From the NCBI RefSeq assembly GCF_030272615.1, contig NC_081409.1, positions 648,922,468 to 648,986,467 on the forward strand: DNA of 64,000 nt, in the 5' to 3' direction. Made by a program: the position numbers and the translations under genes. This DNA is from Cryptomeria japonica. Taxonomy: Eukaryota > Streptophyta > Pinopsida > Cupressales > Cupressaceae. A model generated the notes under the pieces. It had not been told where the DNA came from. It saw only the letters and a program-made list of their open reading frames with translations, and did no database searches. Positions 44,445-55,504 of this stretch are shown one piece after another. How positions within the stretch are numbered: the first letter of the stretch is position 1; each line of letters starts with the position of its first letter.

Positions 44445-45938
44445 TGTTGGCAAATGTGCAGAATATGTTGACATGATGATATTGTGTTGTCATTGATGTC
44501 AATATGCTCAAAGAGAACCGGTATGATGTTGTGAACTGGCATATGTGAAAAAGTGAAGCGGTATGCTTGTTCAAGTGAACCGGTATGATGTTGTGAACCG
44601 GAACCAATATGTCAGACCGAGAACCGGTATAAGGAATGTTTTGTATCTAGGGTTCATATGGCATAACTTTCGGTTGGTAGTCTTAGCTTTAGGGTTTCTG
44701 GTTGAAGTGTTTCGAGCCTGTGTGTTTCAACTGATGGCATTGTGTCTTGAGTTAGCATTGTAATAGAGATTAGATTATTATTGCCACGTCAGCCTCGTGC
44801 ACATGAAGGATCTTGCATGAAAGAGATTGATCCTATCTACCTTAGGAATGTGTGAAGTCTCTGCAAATGGTAAGAACGCATGATGGGTTATCACCTCCAA
44901 GAAGCAGCAAAGAATGAATGATGGAGAATGTCTTGAGATCTGTTCAAGACTGTTGTATTCAAATGAATAGGGTTCAATGGTCAGGATTGAACCGACTAAA
45001 TTTCTCAACCTAAGTGTGTAGGGTTTAGGGTTTATGCTACCGACCTATCTGTTTCCTATAAGGTCGATGTGATGTTTCATGCTGAGGTTGTTGGCAAATT
45101 TTATGTGTGTATCTATGTGCAAAGATACGTGATTCTTACCAGACCCGTTGAGAGGATTGATACCTACATAGTGTGTGTGCAGAAGGAAGGAACTAAAGTG
45201 GATCTACTTTGGCACTGAGTGTTATTACCAAATCATTGTAATACTTGTTGATCTCTAATCACTTCAATAGTTGAAAAATCCCTTAACAGGGTAGCTTTAA
45301 CTAGCTTGTTGTAAATCCTTTAACAGGGTGACTCAAAGCCATTGAGTTCATAAAATTCTCTAACAAGGTAACCTCTAACAGGGTTTAACCCTTAACCGGG
45401 TATTCTAGCCATGCCTTAACCGAGTGATCCCTAACAGGATCAGTTCCTAACAGAACCTATTGTAACAGTCTTTAACCGGACTAGGCTTCTAACATAGTGG
45501 ACTTCTAAAGAGTTCAAAACAACTTGTGGGTACTCATCCCCGCCATGGTTTTTCCCAGTTGGGTTTCTACATGAAAAATATGTGTTTCATATGTGATGTC
45601 TTTTTCATGTGATGCTTTGTTGTTTTCTGTCAAGCGGTGAATCATGTTGATCTAGCTAGTTATTGTATCTCTGATGATAGATTGTCTGTTTATACATAAG
45701 GACAAAGTGGAAATGAGGGAGTAGGTTGTATGAATAGTTAAGAAGATTGACTAGTTCATGTCTTTCATAGTTACACCATGTTTAACCTGTAGTAATCTAG
45801 TTTGGACTGGTGTTAAGGATTGCTAGTAGTTTTTAGTCTGCAATCAAACCGGTTCAGGAAAAGTTTTTGTTCATGTACTAATTCACCCCCCTCCTCTCAG
45901 TACCAGCTTGGTACTCACTTTTCATCATTGAGTTATCA
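44445..45938 (+). repeat. Solo LTR of element B's family inside element D
   Basis: Starts TGTTGGCAAATGTGC and ends AGTTATCA, 1494 bp, colinear with B's LTRs (same AACCGGTATG words, same CTAACAGGGT words, same TTCACCCCC near the end). There is no PBS or polypurine tract beside it. Flanking 5-mers CCATC (44440-44444) and CCGTC (45939-45943) fit a target duplication with one change. It interrupts exon 2 of the D gene. Solo LTRs arise by recombination between the two LTRs of a full element. Confidence 0.85.
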
Positions 45939-47643
45939 CCGTCATCTAGCATGGGACGTCATTATCACACCCTATTGTATTGGATGATGAGCCATTAGGT
46001 GGCGACAAAGAGCCCAATTAGCATAGGTGTGTTAGTTGCTCGGGGATAGATGATGCAGCCAGTGCAGATGGATCCTCATCTCATCTGTGCACAATGTGCG
46101 GGAGTAGATGTCAGACCCGCACGGCTGAGGATTTCACGCTAACAGATGAGTTGATGGACATGATGTTTGCCCATGAGTGACAAAAACAGGTGTGTTGATT
46201 TGAATTCATAGCATTTTATTTATCAGTCACTTTAAATTTTTAATTACATAAATGAATTTTCATTTATACATCGATTTAAATTGAGACAAATAATATGCAT
46301 TTCAGGATGCAGCAACTATATCCCATACTCCTCCCCTGGTTACTATAGCTGCAACTTCGATGCCTGAGGTATAAATTTTGTAACATGTTAAAATAGAATA
46401 GTACACTTTGAATTCAAAAAAATACAAGATATACTAACTATCTTTAATGCTTGGTCCAATTTTTGGTTTGTAGGTGTTGACAGGGGGACGAAATGTCCTA
46501 GATTGATGACATCACGCTCTCATCGATCGATTTTGGCCTACAAGGCTATACGGTATCATATTTTGTACAACCCTTTTTATGTATTGTTTTGATGGAATAT
46601 GCAAGTCATTTCATTTTAGATTTTTAAAATTATGTTTAATTATTATCTGTACTAATATCTCATGTTAATTTTGTTTTTAGGGTACCCCCTCCACATCTAG
46701 GGCTCATCCTAAGAAAAATAATTCCTCAAAGATGCCAAAACGTGGGAAGAAGGTAATTGAACACATTTTTAGCTATACAATTGTTTGAAAATCTTGAAAT
46801 CAAGTATTAGTTGGGGTTTTTAGATTGATTAGTGTTTTTTGTCTATTTTACATGTACAATGACCATTGAGCTATGTGGATTTGTTGAATGCACCTGATTC
46901 ACCCGTGGATCAAGAGAGGGCGGAGGTATGTATCTCTACTTTATTTTCTTGATTTCATGATTATATGCACGTGTACATGTGAACTTGTGATATATTATAA
47001 TCTTATAATTTTTTCATACAGGAAATATCCATACCTATTTCATCAATGGTGAACCGTCCTCTGTGCACTAGAGAAGCATCTCAGGATCCAGTACACTTTT
47101 GTTTGATATGTAAAATTAATAGTTTTTTACCTTCAATACTTATCATTATATTAATTGTATTTAATATTTGAATATTTTTTGTATAGGTAATAGCGACAGT
47201 TTCTACATTGATGGTGAGCCATCCTCAGTCCATTGGAGAAGCATCTCAGGCACAGGTACGCCATTGTTCTCATATTATAGCTTTAAAGTGTTTTTGATAT
47301 ATTTATTTTAGTACATTGTATTAATTGTACATTTAATCTACAATAGACCCCTTCACGGTATGGCCATAATGTGGATCCATTTAAGTATGTCTTCAAGAAA
47401 ACTCCTAAGAGTGACAAGGAGAGGAGAGGAGAGCGAAGACATTAGCTCCTAGATCAGCCAATGAGGTAATCTACATTTCAATTGCAAAGGAATTAAAGTT
47501 AAATGCATAGTTATGTTGTTAATTGTGAATTATTTTCTACAAAAGAATTCTAACTTGTCTTTTGAATTATGGTTTTGCAGCCATCTACAAAGCTGCGTAC
47601 TACATCGAAGAGGCTTGATTTTGATGATCCACCCCAATTTTAG

Positions 47644-48330
47644 GATCATGTAGTGTTAGTTTTGGTCATAGAATGACCAATACATGTAGATATATTCTAG
47701 ATTTTTATTGTATATCGATTTGGACATGGCATATGCCACATTTTTGTAATACTTGTATTGACTTAGGAGACATGCCTTTTTTTATATATATAAATATCGA
47801 TATTCGATCCAATAAATGTGTACTGAGTTCATTATTTTGTATTCGTTGTATTTTGTGGTTGTCCTTTTATAAATTTAAATGAATATTTGCATATGTAACT
47901 AACAATATGAATATAAACAACAAAAATATATGATATAAATATTGCAATCGTGGAATATGATTTGATAAAATTTCTAAAATGTTGAATTAACCCTACAAAA
48001 CTCCTTGTATTCAGTTCATTATTGTGTATTCGATGTATTTGGTGGCTGCCCTTTTATAAATTTAAATGAATATTTACATATGTAATCAACAATATGAATA
48101 TAAACAACAAAAATCATCAATATGAATATAAACAACAATATGTGTTTGGTGCAAGAGCACACTCACGCTCACAATGGTCAAATTTTGTTTGTTGTGTGCA
48201 CAAACCGATGTCGTGAGCGCGTCCGGGTAGGTAGGTTTATGCTAGGCATACCCCTGTCGTGCATCCCAAAGCGCCAGAATGTCAAGAGTCATACCATACC
48301 AGTGTGATCTCTCAAGTGCCCTGAGTCCAA
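47644..48330. other. Non-coding 3' part of element D with a ~105 bp duplication
   Basis: Two copies of a segment starting TTCATTATTTTGTATTCG (about 47828-47930) and TTCATTATTGTGTATTCG (about 48015-48115), about 187 bp apart, both ending in AATATGAATATAAACAACAA. No gene. Confidence 0.75.
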
Positions 48331-48462
48331 AGGGTGGAGGGAGGGAGAGAGGGAGAGAAGAGGGAGGAGGGTGGAGGGTGGGAGAGAAGAAGGGGTATGG
48401 AGGAAGGGAGAGGGAGAGTAGGGTGGAGGGAGAGAGGAGGGAAGGAGGGAGAGGGAGAGAGA

Positions 48463-48504
<42 letters not shown>

Positions 48505-48625
48505 AGGGAAGGTAGAGAGAGGGAGAGAGGTAGAGGGAGGGAGAGAGGGAGAGAAGAAGGGGTATGGAGGAAGGGAGAGGGAGAGTAGGGTGGAGGGAGA
48601 GAGGAGGGAAGGAGGGAGAGGGAGA

Positions 48626-48663
<38 letters not shown>

Positions 48664-48900
48664 CATATGGCTGATCTCGATTGTGACTATAGGAATTACA
48701 GAAGAAGAGAAAGAGGGAGGGAGAGAAGAAGAGAAAGAGGGATGGGGTATGGAGGAAGGGAGAAGGGGAGAGAGAGAGAGAGAGAGAGAGAGAGGGATGG
48801 GGTATGGAGGAAGGGAGAAGGGTGGAGAGAGAGAGAGAGGGAGAGGGAGAGGGAGAGAGGGAGAGAAGAAGGAGTGGGGAGGGAGAGGAAGAGATATAGA
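48330..48900. repeat. GA-rich microsatellite block
   Basis: GAGAGG/GGGAGA/GGAGGGAG repeats with longer blocks such as GGGGTATGGAGGAAGGGAGA repeated several times (about 48390, 48550, 48740 and 48800). It gives spurious Arg/Glu or Ser/Leu frames on both strands. A short non-repetitive gap lies at 48660-48705. Confidence 0.9.
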
Positions 48901-49255
48901 ATCCAGGACACAATATGACCCTTAGAACACAATATGACCCCTAACAACATCTAAGGGGTCATATGACACTATATTATCCCTTAGCACACCACAGGACCTA
49001 TAACGACACCAAATAGTGTCCTAAGGGGTCATAGAACACCATATGACCCTTTAGAACACCATATGGTGTTGTTATGGGTCATTGGTGTCTCGTGAGGTCA
49101 TATGACATCCTATGACCCCTTAGGACACCATATGGTGTTGTTATGGGTTGTATGGTGTATTAAGGGGTCATATGGTGTCTTAAGGGGTCACAGGACACCA
49201 TATGACCTCTTAGGAAACAATATGACCTCTAATGACACCTAAGGGGTCATATGGT
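48900..49255. repeat. Array of inverted CATATGACCCCTTAG-type words
   Basis: About 20 words of the form CACCATATGACCCCTTAG or its reverse complement CTAAGGGGTCATATGGTG follow one another in both orientations, with GGTGTTGTTATGGGT between some. The core CATATG is itself palindromic. Confidence 0.8.
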
Positions 49256-49970
49256 GGGCTAATAAAATGATATATTAAATTTAAAGTTATGAATAGAACA
49301 TCATACAATGAGACTCCAAGTGAACAAACAACGAGGCTTCGCTAAAAATCAAGTGTAAGAGATTGACCTAATCCTAAGAGTGTTGCCTAAGTTCTAAAAC
49401 ATATGATGCTATTAAATTTGTAAGGTTATAAGACTGATCTTGATTGTGACTTAAGGAATTACACACTTGATTTCTTTCATGGGTATGTACCATTCCAAGC
49501 CGTTTGACAAGTGATCATCATCATATACTACCACTGCCATGCATACAACAAACTTTAATTTCTTTAGGTGATAGGCATTGTGTAACAACATGGGAACTCT
49601 CACAAACCCACCACTATCATTCTCTAGGACATCATCTATGTTACTCTCTCTCTTTCTCTTCCTACCTATTGTTTCCTTCTAAAAAACATATTGCAGGTAC
49701 TTTGACTCATCATGTTGCTTTGTTGACACTATTTTCCACATCTGCTTTGCTCATTAAAAACACATTCGAGAAGAATATTGCTGCAAGTTTCCTTGTTTGT
49801 CATGGTAATACACCCATGGTTTAATTTCAAACCTTATTCCTCCTATTTAATATACACACACAAATCCATCAGTCAATTTTCTTAGGAGAACATACATGAT
49901 AAAAATCAAAGAGGAAGTTGCAGACAAGAAATAAATTCACTTACTTCTATAGAAGTGCAAACATAGTTGT
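49256..49970. other. Non-coding part of element D
   Basis: No supported gene. A frame at 49504-49824 has a hydrophobic stretch but no recognisable domain and no splice context, so I do not call it. Confidence 0.4.
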
Positions 49971-49974
49971 AGTG

Positions 49975-50145
49975 GGGTATGGAGGGAGGGAGGGAGAGAA
50001 GAAGAGAAAGAGGGATGGGGTATGGAGGAAGGGAGAAGGGGAGATAGTGAGAAAGAGGGATGGGGTATGGAGGAAGGGATAAGGGGAGAGAGGGAGGGAT
50101 GGGGTATGGAGAGCGAGCGAGAGAGAGAGAGAGAGAGAGACCTTG
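49975..50145. repeat. Second GA-rich block of element D
   Basis: The same GGGGTATGGAGGAAGGGAGA units as at 48330-48900, followed by GAGCGAGCGAGAGAGAGAG. Probably a duplicated piece of the first block. Confidence 0.88.
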
Positions 50146-50164
50146 TATGCATTTGAGAGGGGGA

Positions 50165-50275
50165 GACAATACACTTACATGTGTATATATATACTTAATA
50201 TATTATATATATATAAATATTATATATTATATGTATATACACATATTATATATAGAATATCATATTATATAATAG
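50165..50275. repeat. AT microsatellite
   Basis: TATATAT-rich tract with TATATTATATATATATAAATA words; low complexity. Confidence 0.85.
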
Positions 50276-50360
50276 CATGTACGCGTTGTTTATAGTAAAA
50301 AGAACGCGTACACGCTGCTTACATCATAAGTACCCCGTACGCGCTTTTGACTGTTTAGGC
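50275..50360. repeat. Right subterminal motif cluster of element D
   Basis: GTACGCGTTG, AACGCGTACACGCTGC and CCCGTACGCGCTTT within 75 bp, the same GCGTAC core as the left cluster. The neighbouring AGGCTTGGAAATGGGCCTAG is the inverted counterpart of CCCAAGCCTAG near 43230. Confidence 0.65.
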
Positions 50361-51158
50361 TTGGAAATGGGCCTAGATGACAAAGCTACGGTTTGAAAGT
50401 TTGATTTCCCTCCATTTCTCTCATTTTTAACGTGTTTTATTTTATCAACTTGGTTTACCGACTTTGTCATCATTTGGTTTACACTTCATCAAGTGGGTAT
50501 TTCCAAAATTGCCACCATATTCTCACCCATCTTCTGAGATTTCTAACCATATAATTTTTTTTCAATTTGAACAACAATAACATATTATTATTGAATTTCT
50601 TTTACCAGTGTCTCCATAGTTCTCACAGACATAGGTGCACCATTTTTTGAATAACTTTTGATATACTTATCCAAATTTAAAAAAACTTTATATATTATTG
50701 TAATGTACTTGAATCTTTACAATTTAAAAAAAAAATTGTATTTCGAGTGCAACTTATGCTTCGTGCACGTAAAGGTTCCTAATTTTTAGGATGCGCTCGA
50801 TTGGAAAAATCATAAAAAACAAAATACACATTTTCTAGTGCTCACTCTTAGCTATCTTTCTGCTAAAGGATTTGTCAAAATAATAAATCTAACTATGACT
50901 TTTTTGATGTGTACGTCAGACACAGTGTTATCTTTTTTAGAAAAAATCAAGGTTAGTTTTTTGTGCGCAAAGGATTTGACCCCCTTTATCTTATCCAATT
51001 TTGAAAAATTTTAGTATTTTGGAAACTAGATTTAGAGTAATACAATATTTGTTCTTTGATTATCTTCATATCTTGAGTGGATGACTTTGAAATTTTGTCT
51101 CCAAGTTCAGGTTCACCTGATTTCAGAAAAAAAGTGTCCACTTATATCCCCCTTTTTG
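50361..51158. other. AT-rich right arm of element D
   Basis: No gene or repeat that I can support. Confidence 0.4.
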
Positions 51159-51181
51159 ACCACCATCTTTGTGTACTTACC
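51159..51181 (-). repeat. Right terminal inverted repeat of element D
   Basis: On the minus strand it begins GGTAAGTACACAAAGATGG, matching the left end at 20 of 23 positions. Confidence 0.8.
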
Positions 51182-51477
51182 TCAATGCAGATCTAAAGTT
51201 ACCATGTGATTCTGAACTGGTAGCTCCTCATTTCACTCATTTTCTCTCTCTTTTCCACATAGTCAACAAGTCAACTTTCTCATTTACAAAAGACGGTAAA
51301 TCATAGTTCAACCCTTGCAATCCACTTGGGATTCACATCCTTGTTTCCCTTGGATTTGGATCTAGTGGATTAAGCCCCTCTTTTGAATGTAAAGTTCCTC
51401 CAAGTTAAAATCATCCTAGTGACTTCCTTTCTCTCTCCTAGGCAGGAAGTCACTAGGGTTCAATTTTCCACTTTACA
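51182..51477 (+). repeat. 3' LTR of element A, right segment
   Basis: Continues the LTR after element D and matches 1411-1700 closely, ending CCACTTTACA, where the 5' LTR ends CCACTTTGCA. Similarity stops there, which fixes the LTR length. Confidence 0.87.
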
Positions 51478-51639
51478 CCTTTAATCTGCAACAACTCATC
51501 TACAACACACTAGCCAAACCAACTCACTCAATCTAACTGCAATACTGCAACACATAGAGGAATATGTTAACAACATTGACAACACATCACTTGGCCAATC
51601 CAAACAAACATTTGCACATTATCCCAACAATCTCCAATA

Positions 51640-52046
51640 GCTATGAGTTAGAATCATAATCCGATTGGAGAAAATAAGATGAATTATAACTTTCATGGAT
51701 ATTTTCATGCATTCAATGGTTATGGTCATAAAGCTAATTAGTGAAGATCTAGAACTCTTCTGGTAATTCAATGGAAAAGAACATCAGTTATTTCAAGTGC
51801 AAGCAGTCTAGACATTATGCTAATCAATATAGTAATGGAAATATGGAGAAATCTGCTACGAAGAATGTTGGATCGAAGAAGAAAGAAAATTTGGCTTGGA
51901 GAAAGAAGGAGTTGAACAAAGGAAGCGAACCTAGTGTAGGCACCTCTTCCTCTTACCTAACTGAGCATATTGTTTTAGCTCAGGGGGGATTTTCTTTTAA
52001 AGAAAATTATCTTATTCCTCCCTGTCTAACCGAATCATGTGGTTGA
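51640..52046 (+). pseudogene. Gag scrap with decayed zinc knuckles
   Basis: From 51771 the frame reads MEKNISYFKCKQSRHYANQY, a CCHC knuckle with the first and last Cys lost. Just upstream, across a frame break, is a second degenerate knuckle (YFHAFNGYGHKAN). A Lys/Glu-rich tail follows to 52046. Serial knuckles recall element C ORF1, so this may be a relic of a similar multi-knuckle gag. No other domain. Confidence 0.5.
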
Positions 52047-52129
52047 TCGAGAAATGTGATAGTACATTTTGAGACTCATTCTGCATCATCATGTCTTTAT
52101 TGTTATCTTGCCAGATGTATCAATCAGAT

Positions 52130-53540
52130 CTTCAAAGATTTCCAATTGTTTGATTAATTTGTATGTATAGAGGTTTAGTCTAGATTCACCATCTATAAGG
52201 ACTCTTTATTTTGTGCTTATGTACAATAGATTCAATTTGAAAGGGTTTATTATGTGATGGATTAGTAGATGGAGCGGCTTTGGAGGTGAAAACCAGGTGA
52301 TGTTGTGCAGTGAAATTTCCTATCAAGGCTTGGAATTGAGTGGCATTTATATTGCCAGGGACACGCGATTCTAGGAGGACCTAATCAAGGATGTCTTTAT
52401 GGATGGGTGAGCTCTTGAGAAGCTTAAGGATGGGCATATATGCATAAATTTTTTGGAGGTGGTCGAGGATGTCACACCGATTGGCTAGTAATGAGGTGGT
52501 AGCAACAAAAAGAGGAGGAGCTCCTTGGATAGTAACTCTCCCTTGGTGGGTGGTGGTGTTGCAATCATTTTGGGGAGATGAATTGGAGGGTGAAGCACCT
52601 TAGATGACTATCTTAGCATGATTAAGCTGACTGAATGACTAAGGAGGAGGGGCACCCTAAATGGTTACCCTAGGTCTACGAAGTGTTGATCATGTGGAGT
52701 TAGCTCCTTTGATAGTGATGGTGTTAACATAATTATCGATATTTTCAATATGACTGACCAAGGAGTCAAATCCAGTAATATTGTTGGTGTAGTCATAAGG
52801 GACTAAATGAGATGATGAAACTTTGTCCTTACCATGCTTGGGAAAGGGGTCCTAATACATCTTAAGCTTATCATTGAAATTATTGGCTTAGGAATCGCAA
52901 CCTCAACATCACATTTGTCAATAAGGTCTTGAATGTAGTTCTTGAGTTTCATATACTTTCGAGTATCATGGCCTAAACATGATGGTATTCATAGTATTCA
53001 TTCTCATTATACCACCAGGGTTTTGGTTGATTCACTTCATATGGTCGGATTATGGGAAAGATAATGACACCATCCTTGACAAGCTTCCAAAAGACAAATT
53101 CAATGGGTTCAATAAGTGGAGTGTACTCGTGTTGAGGCTGATTGTTGGAATGAGATGATTGGACTGGAATAGAAATATTGTTGCGAGCTTTGGATTGGTT
53201 GTGCGAATCAGATTTGTTGTTGGATTGATTATTGGTGGTGGTAGGCTTGGTTGGGATGGTCACAACCTAGATACATTTGGCGTCAATGACTCCATCATTG
53301 ATAACATTCTTATTCTTAGACGAATACCTAGGTTTGTTGTTAGACGAGGGAGACCCATGGGAATCTTTCTAATAAGGCTTGAGGACACCCTTCTCTAGGA
53401 GAACTCACTATAATTCTAGGCCTTTATTATTATGGTCAGTCCTCTTCTTATAAAACTTCTTATGAGGCTATTAGAACACATAATCGACAACTTGAGAGGA
53501 AAAGAGGTAAAAGAGAAAGTGGGTAGCAATCTTGAGACCA
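52130..53540 (-). pseudogene. Tat-type gag/protease scrap
   Basis: On the minus strand, 53263-52973 gives LIEPIEFVFWKLVKDGVIIF and KPWWYNENEYYEYHHV, colinear with element E gag (EPLELVFKKLVANKVITV and KPNWWNDDEYCEFH). Farther along, near 52180, VLIDGES stands where E has the protease VLIDGGAG. Many stops and frameshifts; no LTR is attached. It is an older, diverged relative of E. Confidence 0.7.
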
Positions 53541-53589
53541 AGACACTCTACAATTAATTTTTGCATCACTCTCAGACGCTTAATTAAAC

Positions 53590-53700
53590 ATATTTAGGAC
53601 ACCCAAGGAGGAGAAGCCATCTGTTCCTTTGTTGATTTTAAAAGAGCATTTGACATAGTATCCAAGGACAAAATTTGGATCAAGATTGGGGAAACTAAGA
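53590..53700 (+). pseudogene. LINE reverse-transcriptase scrap
   Basis: Codons 53607-53690 read GGEAICSFVDFKRAFDIVSK then DKIWIKIG, the conserved FVDFKKAFDSV..LW block of L1-type RT, where the first catalytic Asp lies. Nothing else of the element is clear. Confidence 0.6.
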
Positions 53701-55504
53701 TTATAGACAAGTATAGAGCAATTGAGCATAAGTTTTATGAGCAATTTAGAGAAAAAATTACAACAGGGAGGGTAAATTTAAATGCTCCCCTAGTGATACC
53801 AAATTCAAATAATAATTCCATCTATCCCAAATGTATTTGGTTAATATATTGATAAAATTAAGGAATGGTCAAATAAATCCATTAGAGGGGTATCCAACTA
53901 GTGGGTTATGTCGTGACATTACTTTTGTATTGGATCAAATCTTATTCAAGCTATAAAAAGATCTCGTGATTTGAGAAAGCATTTAAAGACTTAAGAACTC
54001 CTTTCCAATAGCTCAAGATGTAAGTGAACACTAGCCAAACAAAAATATTTTTTTCATTGAAAAGGAAGAAGCGATAAGTTCATTTTATTTTTGAGAGAAG
54101 CACATTGTATATAATGGAAGAATACAAGTATGTATGAATTTATTTTCACAATAAAATCTAATGGGAGACATGTAGAACGAAAATGATATGAGGATAGAGA
54201 GAATATTGCCTTCTTTATAATGGGTGTAGGAAAGTTGAACTATGGGATTGAAAAACCAAGAAAAACCTATATGTTTGTTGGTCACATCAATCATCCTCTA
54301 TGGATGTGAGGATTAAGGGAGTAGCATGTAGAATCATAAGTGAAGATAACTAAAAAGTATATATATAATCACTAGTTCAAAACAATATTCCCCTATCAGA
54401 TCCTTTTGGCTGAAGGAGGAATGTCTCTAATGGTGGCATCAACAATAATTCAACTCCTAAGTTATTTAGAAAAAAGTTGAAAATACGGATTAGCATCAAT
54501 GGCCCAAAGCAGTTGTTGAAGAGGAATTGGGTCATAGGAAGAAGAAATGGATGAAATAGAACCAAAAGTGGATGAAAAAATAGGACATTCATTTGCAAGA
54601 AAGATCTAATACTAAGGAAGAAATAAAAAGTTTATGTTAGAAAATTTCAGGACTGCCATGTGGACAAAATAAATTGGCCGAAAAAATTGTACTATATGTC
54701 AAAGAGTTTAACTCCACGTGGGAACATGATATAAAAGCCTATCTACGAGATGCATTTAAGAGAAAGGCTAAGCTATTAGTTGTGTAATTGAAGATCGGTT
54801 CACATCAATTTAGGTGTGATATTGATAGATAGACAGTTCCAAAGGAAAATTGGACAGAAAAAACATGTATTTTTATGCAGCTGTTGAAATTGAATGACAT
54901 TTCATCATTAGTTATTTGAAGAGGCAAAAATTCACAAAATGATAAATCTACTAATCAAGATTCATAATATAAAAGCCCACATGCAGCTCTTGATCCCTTA
55001 GACACTTGGTCTGATAGAGATCAGTAGAATACATTTGGTCTAAGATAAACGGAGAACAGATTAAAAAATTGGACCTAAGTACTAAATGATTTTTCATGTT
55101 TAAATGTTTTTTACTTCGTCGAAAAATTTAAATCACGAGAACAACGTTAGGCGTCTTATCGAGAAACTTGTGTTACTTATCGGGTGTTCATTAAATATGT
55201 CGATCTACAAGTTTGTGTATGAGGTACTTGTAAGTTGCAGGAAGGCCATGTGAACGCCTGAAAGACTAACACAACTTGATCTCAATTGTAAGCCATCGTT
55301 TCATTGAAAGCATCACACTGACTTTGTTTATTACCCTATATTTTGTACCATTTATAGCTTTTGGCCATGTGAATGGCGGTACAATACAATACAACGTGCA
55401 TTTTTCTAAAATGCAACTTGTATTTCGATTTCATTTTCAACTGTAAATCCAACGATTTATAATGTTTTTGTTTGCTTGGTACTGCAGTTAGAGAGTGCAC
55501 GACG
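53701..55504. other. No recognisable feature
   Basis: AT-rich sequence. Short frames (for example 54085-54294 and 54377-54598 on the minus strand) have no domains. Confidence 0.4.

Larger units (their letters stand above)
43497..47643 (+). pseudogene. Unrecognised ~10-exon gene carried by element D
   Basis: Exon 1 43497-43506 (ATGGATCAAG, donor GTTAGT) joins in phase to exon 2 at 43621 (MDQDSSNPQQEQPNAPPKN). Exon 2 has an 11-residue repeat, then a 150-residue Trp/Phe-rich region (QMKNLFWQRWWMVFNDPP), and continues after the solo LTR to 46189 with a Cys-rich stretch (CVSCSG ... CTMCGSRC). Probable further exons: 46306-46368, 46474-~46552, 46681-46752, ~46871-46925, 47022-47090, 47187-47255, 47347-47465, 47581-47643, each with GT/AG borders; the last ends at TAG with DFDDPPQF. 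Stops at 43782, 44316 and in exons 2, 4 and 9 show decay. No DDE or zinc-finger family recognised; could be a transposon accessory protein or a captured host gene. Confidence 0.6.
43098..51181. mobile_element. Element D: DNA transposon with terminal inverted repeats, carrying a multi-exon gene
   Basis: The unit splits one LTR of A at a point where the other LTR is continuous, so it is an insertion of 8.08 kb (6.6 kb without the later solo LTR). The ends are inverted repeats: 43098-43120 and 51159-51181 agree at 20 of 23 bases, with further shared AAGTGGACAC inward. Inside are subterminal motif clusters and one gene (43497-47643). I find no DDE transposase, so superfamily is open; CACTA and hAT ends are excluded. 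Flanks TTAGCG and TCAATG might be a decayed 6 bp duplication (three transitions) but this is weak. Confidence 0.75.
885..51477 (+). mobile_element. Element A: outer LTR retroelement without recognisable pol, host of nested insertions
   Basis: Two related terminal segments in direct orientation (885-1700; 42571-43097 continued at 51182-51477) bracket an internal region. The first is followed by a PBS-like string, the second preceded by a polypurine tract (about 42559-42570). Removing B (4293-35070) and D (43098-51181) leaves about 11.7 kb. It holds ORF1 (2387-3227) and ORF2 (37957-41597). I see no protease, RT, RNase H or integrase, so it is probably non-autonomous. The LTRs differ at roughly one base in ten over the first 150 bases by eye, so it is an old insertion. 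The 5 bp right of the end are CCTTT; the matching left copy cannot be seen. Confidence 0.8.

Noticed and set aside
48242-48925. Long Ser/Leu/Pro-rich and Arg/Glu-rich frames
   Set aside because: Direct translations of the GA microsatellite on either strand.
43098-51181. Element D as a CACTA or hAT transposon
   Set aside because: The ends do not begin CACTA or CAG, and no 8 bp duplication is present; superfamily left open.
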